Assembly (NCBI RefSeq): GCF_036311985.1
Contig: NZ_JAZDCJ010000013.1
DNA: 64,000 nucleotides
Direction: 5' to 3' (one strand)
Source: JAZDCJ01 sp036311985
GTDB taxonomy: Bacteria; Actinomycetota; Actinomycetes; Actinomycetales; Micrococcaceae
A program made the translations under genes and the position numbers. Positions 25,201 through 32,138 of the stretch are shown here, piece after piece. A model generated the notes under the pieces. The model had not been told where the DNA came from, did not search any database, and was given only the letters and a program-made list of their open reading frames with translations. The number at the start of each line of letters is the position of its first letter. Positions within the stretch are counted from its first letter, which is position 1.

Positions 25201-27370
25201 AGTCGATGTGGCCCGTGGTCCTTGCCGTCACGGTCGCCCCGGCGGCGGCCGGCGTCGTGCCGATCACCTCGTGCCGTGCGGCGTCCTCGCGGCGCTCCGC
25301 GCTCCACTGGTGGTCGCGCGAGAAGCCCGCGTCGTAGGAGGCGGCGACGGAGAGCCCGTCCAGGACGCAGACGGAGGCCCTCCCCCGGGTCGTGTTGTCC
25401 GCGTCGGCGCCGGCGCGCTCGCGCAGCGCCGCGCCGAACTCGAAGTCCGTGCAGCGGCCGGGGACGCCCTGCAGCCGCAGGGGGTGGCGGAACGTCCGCG
25501 GCGAGTCCGCGACGGCCGCCGTGCCGATCACGGCGGATCCCGTCCCGTCCTCGGTCAGGGTCACGGTCGCGTCGATCGCGCGCCGCACCGTGAAGGCGAC
25601 GGCGGCCGGCTCCGCGGCGACGGGGGCGCCGCGTTCCCAGCCCGCGGAGGCGGAGAGCTCGTGCCCGCGGTAGTCGCCGGGCGCGACGCCGGAGGAGACG
25701 TCGCAGCGGAACGCGGCCCGGACCGTGCCGCCCGCGGGCACGTCCAGCTGGATCCCGGGCGCGGCCGCGTCGGCGTCCGCGAGGCGCACGTAGCGGCAGT
25801 CGCGCCCGGCGAACCGGGGCGCGGGGCCGGCGTCGAGCCGCTGGACGGCGAAGTCGTTGGGGTTGGAGAAGGACACGGTGCCGCCGAGCCGGAAGGCCAG
25901 GTCGCGGTGGCCCGTGGCCGTCGCGGTGAGCTCGTGCACGGCGGTCACGGCCCCCTGCCCGTCGACGTCGAAGCGCGGCGCCCCCTCGGTTCCCGTCAGC
26001 GACCACTGGTGGTCGCGGATGAAGCTGCCCTCGGCCTCGATGTCGACCCGGGGCGCCGCCCAGCGGCACACGCGCACGTCGGCGGAGGCGGTGGCTCCTG
26101 TCTGCAACAGGGTCGCGGAGACGCCCGTGGCGGAGCAGGCGGCGGCCGGGACCTGCGCCGGCAGGGCGGCGAGGCGGCGGTGCACGGTCCCGGGGAGGCC
26201 GGAGGACCTCACGGTCCAGGTCTCGAGCCCGGCCTCCCGTGCCGCCTCGGCGTCTCCCGGAGCGGCGGCCCCGGCCGGGTGGGCGGCGAGGGCCACCGCG
26301 CGGCGCAGCTCGCGGACCTCCCAGGCGTACGCCGCCCCGGCGCGGACGGTTCCGTCCGGCCGGTCCGCGTCCGATCCGGCGTCCGCGGCGTCCAGCGGGT
26401 GCTCGCCGCGGCTGAAGGAGATTCCGACGTCGATGCCTCCGTCCGGCGCGTCCGCCTCCTGCGGGGCGGGGCAGTCGTAGTCGACGCGGGTGGTCCCGGG
26501 AGGCAGGACGAGGCGCAGGGATCCCGCGGCGGCTCCCGGTGTGGCCTCGAGGCCGTCGGCCGGACGGTAGCCGCACGCGGCCGCCGGCTGCCCTGCTGCG
26601 GCGGCGCGGCGCGGTGCGTTCGCCGTGACCGTCATGGGCTCCGGGTTCGGGTTCTCCAGGAGCAGACGGCCGCGGAGCTGCTGCGAGGCCAGCCGCGGCC
26701 CGAGCTCCGTGACGGCGATCCGGGCCACCGCCGCGGCGTCCTCCCGCGGCCCGACCTCGGACACGGGGCGCTCAGGTGCGGCCTCGAGCGACCACTCGTG
26801 TTCCAGGACGGTGCGGGCCGAGGCCTCGAGCTCCGCTGTCGGCGCGAGCCAGAGCACCACGGGCGCCGGGTCGTCGCGGTCGTCGTCGTTGAGGTCGTCG
26901 TCACGGACATCGGTGCTCCCGGTGGCCCCGTCGCCGCCGTCGCCCCGGGAGGCGTCTCCACGGGAGGCGTCATCGCGCCCGTCGGCGCCCCCAGCGCCTC
27001 CGCCCGGGCCGGGCGTGCCCCGCTCCGCCCCGCCGGGCGCCGTCGTCGACGATGCCGTCGCGGAGGGCATCGGTGCGGAGGTCGTCGCAGCGGAGGACGC
27101 CGCTCCCGGAGGCGCGGCGCCCTGGGACGACGTGGCGGGAGCCGTCGCGCGCGGGGTCGCCACCTGCGTCGTCGCATCCGGCTCCGCGGAGGGACGCGGC
27201 TCCGCGTCCAGCGCGTCGGCGGCAGCGGACGGTACCCCGGCGGGGCCCGGGGCCGGTGCCAGGGCGGGCCCGAGGACGAGCGAGGCGGCGAGCACGGACG
27301 CCCACGCACAGCGCGGAAGGCTACGGCGCCGTCCCGGCGCCGACCCCCGGTCCTGCGAGTTCTTCCCCAC
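22253..27370 (-). CDS. Giant secreted six-repeat surface protein (1705 aa)
   Basis: This is a 1705-residue exported protein. Residues 1-52 form a signal peptide (basic start, hydrophobic core near 22-36, Ala-rich cleavage region). Residues 53-165 are a low-complexity Ala/Pro/Ser/Thr then Asp/Gly-rich stalk. Six repeats of 230-270 residues follow, each opening with an aromatic motif such as DHQWS (tryptophans at 193, 456, 689, 931, 1201 and 1473). Each then has a strand block ending in NPN (240, 503, 736, 978, 1248; degenerate HPG at 1515), and most carry paired cysteines. The repeats resemble beta-sandwich repeats of actinobacterial surface proteins. No LPXTG motif or C-terminal anchor is seen. 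The start is GTG at 27370. Confidence 0.8.
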   Translation of the reverse strand: MGKNSQDRGSAPGRRRSLPRCAWASVLAASLVLGPALAPAPGPAGVPSAAADALDAEPRPSAEPDATTQVATPRATAPATSSQGAAPPGAASSAATTSAPMPSATASSTTAPGGAERGTPGPGGGAGGADGRDDASRGDASRGDGGDGATGSTDVRDDDLNDDDRDDPAPVVLWLAPTAELEASARTVLEHEWSLEAAPERPVSEVGPREDAAAVARIAVTELGPRLASQQLRGRLLLENPNPEPMTVTANAPRRAAAAGQPAAACGYRPADGLEATPGAAAGSLRLVLPPGTTRVDYDCPAPQEADAPDGGIDVGISFSRGEHPLDAADAGSDADRPDGTVRAGAAYAWEVRELRRAVALAAHPAGAAAPGDAEAAREAGLETWTVRSSGLPGTVHRRLAALPAQVPAAACSATGVSATLLQTGATASADVRVCRWAAPRVDIEAEGSFIRDHQWSLTGTEGAPRFDVDGQGAVTAVHELTATATGHRDLAFRLGGTVSFSNPNDFAVQRLDAGPAPRFAGRDCRYVRLADADAAAPGIQLDVPAGGTVRAAFRCDVSSGVAPGDYRGHELSASAGWERGAPVAAEPAAVAFTVRRAIDATVTLTEDGTGSAVIGTAAVADSPRTFRHPLRLQGVPGRCTDFEFGAALRERAGADADNTTRGRASVCVLDGLSVAASYDAGFSRDHQWSAERREDAARHEVIGTTPAAAGATVTARTTGHIDSGWRVAGTVSIANPNLHRAVEVDVRQSVRLPGALCQVAGTPGRGVVAVPAAQIVDGVVVPGRVAVQTECVFGGRGLAERHYAGRDATAVVRWTAPDGGTRRAVVAQPLAFRALAVTDAVVEVVGPGSGPGAPVIGTATVGESPAVFRTVGSLAGTPGRCVRHSTTATVREAAGQDADNTASSATTVCAQAALQLRQEAEATFDRELLWRLESAVDRPRVVLGEGGRADVGFTVKATPDGSVDGNHFVRGTVRLANPNAYDAGALLATLDDPSAGPGMVCAYLGADADPSAPGFQVRVPRAPGAASALDAAEAAAGQGPGAGGATGAAGPAGVGAAAGFVPGRAEVGFECAGRPAGGGEGTPRAVGATWPGGAALAQAVSTSSPENLRHQSVRIVDDQVSRSDDPAVLGTAVWNAAGEPTVFSYTLPFTGRAGVCITRTATALLEGPGLSASSTAEVCVRRPLEATASASASLQRGHQWILEALRHPQGSTPLADGGAVLRTLVRAVPHGTRDTGHVVDGTVRVGNPNFFEGAAATVTVETVLNVGGDGVCTVRGQDADPAATGHQVLVPAGTGTTPGQVRVDYACSFAGQPSPVGAASTSLSWDSGRTVAEAPVVFAPRSETDRTVRVFQRAGSHGTTLLGTAEWNAQGTPATFESTTEIARTGPSAAEGAGESDGEGGAGRCFTAESLQWIGAAGGPPATGEGAPGGSQGSRAGVGDDRSVRQEAVVCSGAGLTASLEAAAGLHRSYQWSVRRGVEAGDLGSAAVAHVVEAMPGGYTDSDWTVTGAVAVAHPGGGEPVTAVLTSATGPGGAECAVEGDARLELAPGASGQLRYRCAYAADPGAEGGTAAVVQWDGGAVELRVPVRFAVRTSSDATVEVYDDKGVPGGEPRLLGLARWNADGTARRFAFAVAVPAGDGQCAAGAGTAFIHVVGGPGPALDPAGLGLETRAPSAPRPGDPAASNEDPDCGAPDAETAGAAGIP

Positions 27371-27882
27371 GGTCGGTCCCCGTCATTCCTGGACCACGCC
27401 CCGGCCACGCTGCCGGCCGCGGCGCCGGGAACCCCCAAGACTCCCGGCCACACGCCCTGCCTCCGCTGCCCACGAGGTGTGGCAAGCCGTGCCCCGGCTG
27501 GACCGGGGCATGGCGAATAGGCCGCTGACGGTTCAGCGGCCTCCTATGGCGTCCTGTGTTGCTAGTGGCCCCCACGTTGAATGCGCCGCGGACGATTTGT
27601 CGGCGGCTGCCCCTGGGCGGCGCACCTGCGCCGCCGTGTCAAACCGAGCACCCATGTGCCGGCTCCTTCCCCCCGAGGCCTCCCCCTAGAGGCCAAGAGC
27701 AATGCGGCCGATCCCCCCGGAAGGCCGCTGAATCCGAGTGTATCGGCGGATTCCCGGCCCGTGAAGGGCGGCGACACAAAGTTTTACAAAGGCCCTTGTC
27801 AACACGGCGAGGCTCCCTGTGTCACGCGTCACGGTAGCCTTGTCGCACACGGCACTCCAGCACGAAAGCGAGCCAGAACACC
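27371..27882. other. Structured 512-nt divergent intergenic region
   Basis: This region lies between the divergent surface-protein and thiolase genes and must hold both promoters. It is rich in inverted repeats: 27490-27510 (8 bp), 27519-27542 (perfect 10 bp, 4-nt loop) and 27616-27635 (perfect 8 bp, 4-nt loop). A TTGACA box on the minus strand (27802-27797) lacks a convincing -10 partner. TAGCCT at 27835-27840 could serve the thiolase. No gene of useful length or known riboswitch could be supported. Confidence 0.45.
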
Positions 27883-29073
27883 ATGTCCTCCCCCCAGGAA
27901 GCAGTCATCGTCGGCGGCGCCCGGACGCCCTTCGGACGCCTCAAGGGCCAGCTCGCCCCACTCACCGCGGTCCAGCTCGGGGCGGCCGCCATCCGCGGCG
28001 CCCTCGAGAAGTCGGGCGTTCCCGCCTCCGCCGTCGGCGCCGTCGTCATGGGCCACGTCGTCCAGGCCGGCTGCGGGCAGAACCCCGCCCGGCAGTCCGC
28101 CGTCGCCGCCGGGATCGGCTGGGACGTGCCCACCGTGACGATCAACAAGGTGTGCCTCTCCGGCCTCGCGGCCGTGACCGACGCAGCGCGGATCATCCGC
28201 CTCGGCGAGGCCGACGTCGTCGTCGCCGGCGGCCAGGAGTCGATGACCAACGGCCCCCACGTGCTCCCCGGCTCGCGCCAGGGCTGGACCTACGGCAACA
28301 TCTCCGCGATCGACGCCGTCGCGCACGACGGCCTGACCGACGCCTTCGACGGCCAGTCCATGGGCGTGAGCACCGAGGCGAAGAACGGCGAGCTCGGCTG
28401 GGAGCGCGGGCCGCAGGACGAGGTCGCGGCCGCATCCCATGTCCGGGCGGCAGCCGCCCAGCGCGAGGGCGTCTTCGCCGAGGAGATCGTCGCCGTGGAG
28501 ATCCCGCAGCGCAAGGGCGAGCCCCTGGTGCTCACCGCCGACGAGGGCGTCCGGCCGGACACGAGCGTCGAGTCCCTCGCCGCGCTGCGCCCCGCGTTCG
28601 CGAAGGACGGCACCATCACGGCCGGCAACTCCTCGCCGCTCTCCGACGGCGCCGCCGCCGTCGTCGTGGCCTCCCGCGCCTACGCCGAGGAGCACGGCCT
28701 CGAGGTCCTCGCCGTGATCGGCGAGCCCGGCCAGGTCGCCGGGCCGGACAACTCCCTGCACTCCCAGCCCTCCCACGCCATCGAATCCGCGCTGGCGAGG
28801 GCCGACTGGACCGTGGACCAGCTCGACTTCATCGAGGTCAACGAGGCCTTCGGCGCCGTGGCCTGCCAGTCGCTCAAGGACCTCGGCTACCCGCTCGAGA
28901 AGACCAACATCCATGGCGGGGCGATCGCGCTCGGCCACCCGATCGGCGCCTCCGGGGCACGACTGGCCCTCCACGCGGCGCTCGAGCTCCAGCGCCGCGG
29001 TTCCGGGCGCGCGGCCGTCAGCCTGTGCGGGGGCGGCGGTCAGGGCGAGGCCCTGCTGCTCTGGCGGGAGTAG
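27883..29073 (+). CDS. Acetyl-CoA C-acetyltransferase (thiolase family)
   Basis: This thiolase (396 residues) condenses two acetyl-CoA to acetoacetyl-CoA or cleaves 3-ketoacyl-CoA. The nucleophile is Cys91 in NKVCLSGL. The catalytic block GGAIALGHPIGASG gives the active His near residue 351, and the second catalytic Cys is near 382 in LCGGGGQG. VNEAFG is also present. The family covers biosynthetic (PhaA/AtoB-like) and degradative enzymes; the short length and GHPIGASG motif fit an acetoacetyl-CoA type. It stands alone on the plus strand and ends at a strong bidirectional terminator. Confidence 0.93.
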   Translation: MSSPQEAVIVGGARTPFGRLKGQLAPLTAVQLGAAAIRGALEKSGVPASAVGAVVMGHVVQAGCGQNPARQSAVAAGIGWDVPTVTINKVCLSGLAAVTDAARIIRLGEADVVVAGGQESMTNGPHVLPGSRQGWTYGNISAIDAVAHDGLTDAFDGQSMGVSTEAKNGELGWERGPQDEVAAASHVRAAAAQREGVFAEEIVAVEIPQRKGEPLVLTADEGVRPDTSVESLAALRPAFAKDGTITAGNSSPLSDGAAAVVVASRAYAEEHGLEVLAVIGEPGQVAGPDNSLHSQPSHAIESALARADWTVDQLDFIEVNEAFGAVACQSLKDLGYPLEKTNIHGGAIALGHPIGASGARLALHAALELQRRGSGRAAVSLCGGGGQGEALLLWRE

Positions 29074-29078
29074 TCCTG

Positions 29079-29133
29079 CACACCGGACGACGCCGGCGCC
29101 CGCCTCGCGTGGGCACCGGCGTCGTCCGGTGTG
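29079..29133. terminator. Bidirectional terminator between thiolase and acyltransferase
   Basis: A 23-bp stem with one mismatch (29079-29101 with 29111-29133, 9-nt loop) fills the gap between two convergent genes, 5 nt after the thiolase stop and 6 nt from the acyltransferase stop. It probably serves both. Its arms contain ACGACGCCGG/CCGGCGTCGT. Confidence 0.85.
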
Positions 29134-29139
29134 GCCGGC

Positions 29140-30417
29140 TCAGCGGCCGCGGACGATCCCGCCGACGCTGTTGGGCAGCACCCTCACGGCCGGCGCCTCC
29201 ATCACGCGGCGCGCGAAGGCCCGGGCCGGCGCGCGGCGGGCCTCGACCGCCTCGACCAGTCGGGTCGCGGCCTGGCCGAGCCGGCGGCCGAAGCGCCGTT
29301 CGATGTGGCGGTGGACGAGGTAGGCGGCCGCACCCACGATCGCGATGACGAGTGGCAGGACCGCCCAGCGCGGCATCCACGGGCTCAACTGGTCGATGAT
29401 CCACCAGCCCCACACCTGGTGCAGGAGGTACACGGGGTAGGTCAGGGCACCGGCCAGGGCCATCCCGGGGAGGGACACCGAGCGCAGGCGGGTCAGCGAC
29501 AGGAGCGCGACGACGGCGAAGATCCCGGCGACGATCGCCCAGTAGACGGGCTCGGGCACCGAGTAGCCGACGAGCTCCTCGGCCTCCCTCGCCCCCGTGA
29601 CGCCCGCGTGGTGGGCCGAGAGGACCACGTTCAAGCCGAGGACGGCCCAGCGCAGGGGCGTCTGGCCGAAGCGGTACATCAGGAACAGCACCATTCCGCC
29701 CGCGAAGAGCGGCGCGTACTCCGGCATCAGCGCGTGACTGAGGAAGTTCCCGGGAAGCAGCGGGGCCGCGAGGGCCGCGACGGGCCAGGCCGCGGCGAAG
29801 GCGAGGAGCCGGCGCGGGGTCTGCCAGCCCAGGAGCATCACGAGCAGCACGAGCGCGTAGAAGCGCAGCTCGGCCCAGAGCGTCCAGTAGACGCCGTCGA
29901 CGTGCGGATTCCCGGTGCCGCCCTGCAGCATGGTCAGGTTCACGGCCCAGTCGACGTAGCTCAGCCGCTCCCCCATGGAGGGCCAGATGAAGAACACCAG
30001 GACGCCGGTGAGCAGCACCGCCGCCCAGTAGGCGGGGAACAGCCGGCCGATCCGCGAGCCGATGAAGCGGGCCGGCGACTTGCCATAGCTCGAGAGCAGG
30101 ATCACGAAGCCGCTGATGACGAAGAAGAGCTGCACGCCCATGTTGCCGAAGAGCGTGAACCGCGACAGTACCGGCCACGCGTCCTTGGCGGGCTCGACGC
30201 CCCAGTGGCCGTGGTGCCACGCCGTGTAGTGGTAGAGGACCACGAGCAGGGCCGCCACGAGCCGGAGCCCGTCGAGCAGGGCCAGGCGGGGGCCGCGTGC
30301 CGCGCCGGCGTCGCCGCCCGGGCTCCCGGCGGACCGTGCCGCGCCGGCAGCCGGGGATGTTCCAGAGCCCGGTGACGCCCCGGCCCGCGGCGCCTCGATC
30401 GTCGTCGTCCTGCCCAT
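29140..30417 (-). CDS. Membrane acyltransferase (acyltransferase_3/OafA-like)
   Basis: This is a 425-residue integral membrane O-acyltransferase of the acyltransferase-3 family, which transfers acyl groups (often acetyl) to cell-surface glycans or lipids. Residues 1-45 are a polar Ala/Gly/Ser-rich tail. The first helix holds the conserved His in LVVLYHYTAW, followed by LFFVISGFVI and the R-x-R segment IGSRIGRLFPAYW. About ten membrane helices follow, with a late LTYPVYLLHQ motif. There is a basic C-terminal tail of about 45 residues. It lies in isolation between the thiolase and rplL, and its substrate is not evident. Confidence 0.9.
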   Translation of the reverse strand: MGRTTTIEAPRAGASPGSGTSPAAGAARSAGSPGGDAGAARGPRLALLDGLRLVAALLVVLYHYTAWHHGHWGVEPAKDAWPVLSRFTLFGNMGVQLFFVISGFVILLSSYGKSPARFIGSRIGRLFPAYWAAVLLTGVLVFFIWPSMGERLSYVDWAVNLTMLQGGTGNPHVDGVYWTLWAELRFYALVLLVMLLGWQTPRRLLAFAAAWPVAALAAPLLPGNFLSHALMPEYAPLFAGGMVLFLMYRFGQTPLRWAVLGLNVVLSAHHAGVTGAREAEELVGYSVPEPVYWAIVAGIFAVVALLSLTRLRSVSLPGMALAGALTYPVYLLHQVWGWWIIDQLSPWMPRWAVLPLVIAIVGAAAYLVHRHIERRFGRRLGQAATRLVEAVEARRAPARAFARRVMEAPAVRVLPNSVGGIVRGR

Positions 30418-30549
30418 GGATCCTGCCCCTTCCGCTCCGGGAATCGCTCCGTTACCTTTTCGTGACCAATCAACCCTACCGGATTCCCGCCGTCGATTCC
30501 GTAACGCGCCTCACCCGGTCCGCTGCCGCCAGGTCCGCGGGGCATGCGA

Positions 30550-30583
30550 AAGGCCCCGCCCACCAGCAGGTGGGCGGGGCCTT
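30550..30583 (-). terminator. Terminator of rplJL
   Basis: A 15-bp stem (30550-30564 with 30569-30583, loop AGCA on the plus strand) can be extended by three more pairs across a single bulged A. It starts 18 nt after the rplL stop. Confidence 0.85.
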
Positions 30584-30600
30584 CGCGGCAGTCGGAACGA

Positions 30601-30978
30601 CTACTTGACGGTGACCGTGGCGCCGGCGGCCTCGAGGGCCTCCTTGGCCTTGTCAGCGGCTTCCTTGGTGGCGCCCTCGAGGACGGCCTTCGGAGCGGAG
30701 TCAACCAGGTCCTTGGCTTCCTTCAGACCCAGCGAGGTCAGCGCGCGGACCTCCTTGATGACGGCGATCTTCTTGTCGCCGGCGGCCTCGAGGACCACGT
30801 CGAACTCGGTCTTCTCCTCGGCGGCGGCCTCGCCGGCGCCGCCGGCCGGGCCGGCAACGGCCACGGCGGCCGCGGTGACCTCGAAGGTCTCCTCGAAGGT
30901 CTTAACGAACTCGGAGAGCTCGATGATGGTCATTTCCTTGAAAGCCTCAAGGAGCTCTTCGGTGGTGAGCTTCGCCAT
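30601..30978 (-). CDS. rplL: 50S ribosomal protein L7/L12
   Basis: L7/L12 (125 residues) forms the flexible stalk that recruits translation GTPases. It has the N-terminal dimerisation helices (MAKLTTEELLEAFKEMTIIE), an Ala/Gly-rich hinge around residues 38-54, and the C-terminal factor-binding domain with KKIAVIKEVRALTSLGLKEA. It follows rplJ by 68 nt and ends at a strong terminator. Confidence 0.98.
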   Translation of the reverse strand: MAKLTTEELLEAFKEMTIIELSEFVKTFEETFEVTAAAVAVAGPAGGAGEAAAEEKTEFDVVLEAAGDKKIAVIKEVRALTSLGLKEAKDLVDSAPKAVLEGATKEAADKAKEALEAAGATVTVK

Positions 30979-31046
30979 GGTGTGGCGTCCTTTCCGTGGG
31001 GCGGAATCCGTGGGATCCGCGAGTTTGGGGGTGGGGTGAAGAAGGC

Positions 31047-31616
31047 CTAGGCCTCTTCGGTGGCAGCTTCGGCAGCGGGTGCTTCCTCGGCCTCAGCGGC
31101 GGGAGCCTCGGCCGGAGCCGGCGCAGCGCCACCTTCTTCTTCGAGCTTCAGGCGCAGGGCATCGATGATGCGCGCAGCGGCGGATGCCGGGGCCTTGAGC
31201 ACACCGGCCACGCGGGACAGCTGGAACTCGCGGGACTCCAGGGCGGCCAGGGCGGCCACCTCGGAAGCGTCCATGGCCTTGCCCTCGAAGTAGCCGGTCT
31301 TGATGACCAGCTGCTTGTTGTCCTTGGCGAATTCCGTGAGGCTCTTGGCAGCGGCCACGGCATCGCCCTTGATGAAGGCGATGGCGGTGGGGCCGGCAAG
31401 CTGGCCATCGAACGCGTCGATGCCCGCTTCCTTGGCTGCAATGCCCGTGAGGGTGTTCTTCACGACCGCGTACTTGGTCTCCTGACCCAGCGAGCGGCGC
31501 AACTCCTTGAGCTGTGCAACGGAAAGCCCGCGGTATTCGGTCAGGACAGCGGCGGTCGACTCCTTGAAGTCGGCGGTGATCTCCTCGACTGCGGAAACCT
31601 TGTTCGGCGTTGCCAT
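31047..31616 (-). CDS. rplJ: 50S ribosomal protein L10
   Basis: L10 (189 residues) anchors the L7/L12 stalk on the ribosome. The ATG at 31616 gives MATPNKVSAVEEITADFKES, with GGAGG just upstream; an in-frame ATG at 31679 is not L10-like. The 23S-binding N-terminal domain contains LTEYRGLSVAQLKELR. The C-terminus ends in a Glu/Ala-rich tail of about 30 residues. Translation and transcription are probably controlled by the leader upstream, which holds an attenuator hairpin followed by six U. Confidence 0.98.
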   Translation of the reverse strand: MATPNKVSAVEEITADFKESTAAVLTEYRGLSVAQLKELRRSLGQETKYAVVKNTLTGIAAKEAGIDAFDGQLAGPTAIAFIKGDAVAAAKSLTEFAKDNKQLVIKTGYFEGKAMDASEVAALAALESREFQLSRVAGVLKAPASAAARIIDALRLKLEEEGGAAPAPAEAPAAEAEEAPAAEAATEEA

Positions 31617-31850
31617 AACCCTCCTTCCGGGGATTGATTCGGTCGTCGACCAGTCCCCGAGGCCCGGGTGGGCCTGCACATAAAAAACGCCCCGGGCAGG
31701 TGCACGGGGCTTCGCCTGGCTCCGGGTTACCGGAGCGGCTTGGTTCGTTCACCTGCGTGGGCCGTCCTGAATGAGGAACTTTCGGATGCCGCCCCGGGCA
31801 CCGGAGAATCCGGATTCCTGATGGGATGGCATCGACCGACGGTCTTTGGT
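31617..31850 (-). ncRNA. L10 leader RNA (rplJL attenuation leader)
   Basis: The 5' leader of rplJL holds the elements expected of a ribosomal L10 leader. A 7-bp hairpin GCTCCGG/CCGGAGC (31719-31725 with 31730-31736) could be part of the L10 binding site. It is followed by a 6-bp stem (31689-31694 with 31705-31710) and a run of six U (31687-31682), which is an intrinsic terminator. L10/L12 binding would favour termination. A 12-bp palindrome GAATCCGGATTC (31806-31817) lies further upstream. Confidence 0.7.
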
Positions 31851-31856
31851 GACTCA

Positions 31857-31886
31857 AGCATAACGTGGGGCCGCCGCGGCGGCCAA
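31857..31886 (-). promoter_or_regulatory. Candidate rplJL promoter
   Basis: On the minus strand TTGGCC (31886-31881) and TATGCT (31862-31857) are separated by 18 nt. Each matches 4 of 6 consensus positions. The predicted start near 31850 gives the leader of about 234 nt described above. Confidence 0.5.
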
Positions 31887-31984
31887 ATCGAGGCCCTGGA
31901 ACACGCGAAGGGTGCCTGGACGAACGAGGACCGGACCACCCGCGCCACTTGGGGGACAGCGGGGGTGGCCCGGCCTCTCTATTC

Positions 31985-32017
31985 GTTACGGTGCGGCTTG
32001 GGGGAACGCACCGTAAC
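31985..32017. repeat. Perfect 11-bp inverted repeat between GNAT gene and rplJ leader
   Basis: Arms GTTACGGTGCG (31985-31995) and CGCACCGTAAC (32007-32017) are perfectly complementary, with an 11-nt loop. The element lies 122 nt past the GNAT stop and about 100 nt upstream of the rplJ promoter. It may be the GNAT terminator or an operator. The rest of 31887-32138 shows nothing clear. Confidence 0.45.
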
Positions 32018-32138
32018 TCCATCGCAACCGGAGGCTTGGGGAACCTACCGGCGCGGACTGCGCTCGCACACGCAGGCTGGGATTGTGAATCACCAACACC
32101 ACAAGGTTAGCAGCATGCGGGCCGCCTGAACCAACCTC

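Noticed and set aside
22253..27370. Repeats in this gene as CRISPR or DNA-level tandem repeats
   Set aside because: The six repeats are visible only at protein level, are 230-270 residues long and diverge strongly. No short regularly spaced DNA repeats are present.
22955..27520. A 1521-codon open frame opposite the six-repeat surface protein
   Set aside because: The minus-strand protein has a signal peptide and six matching repeats. The plus-strand frame is only a shadow.
27560..27840. Possible c-di-AMP (ydaO-type) or cobalamin riboswitch upstream of the surface-protein gene
   Set aside because: GGGGGGA-like and CCGACA-like words are present, but the conserved core order and pairing of either class could not be traced. 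It is reported only as a structured region.
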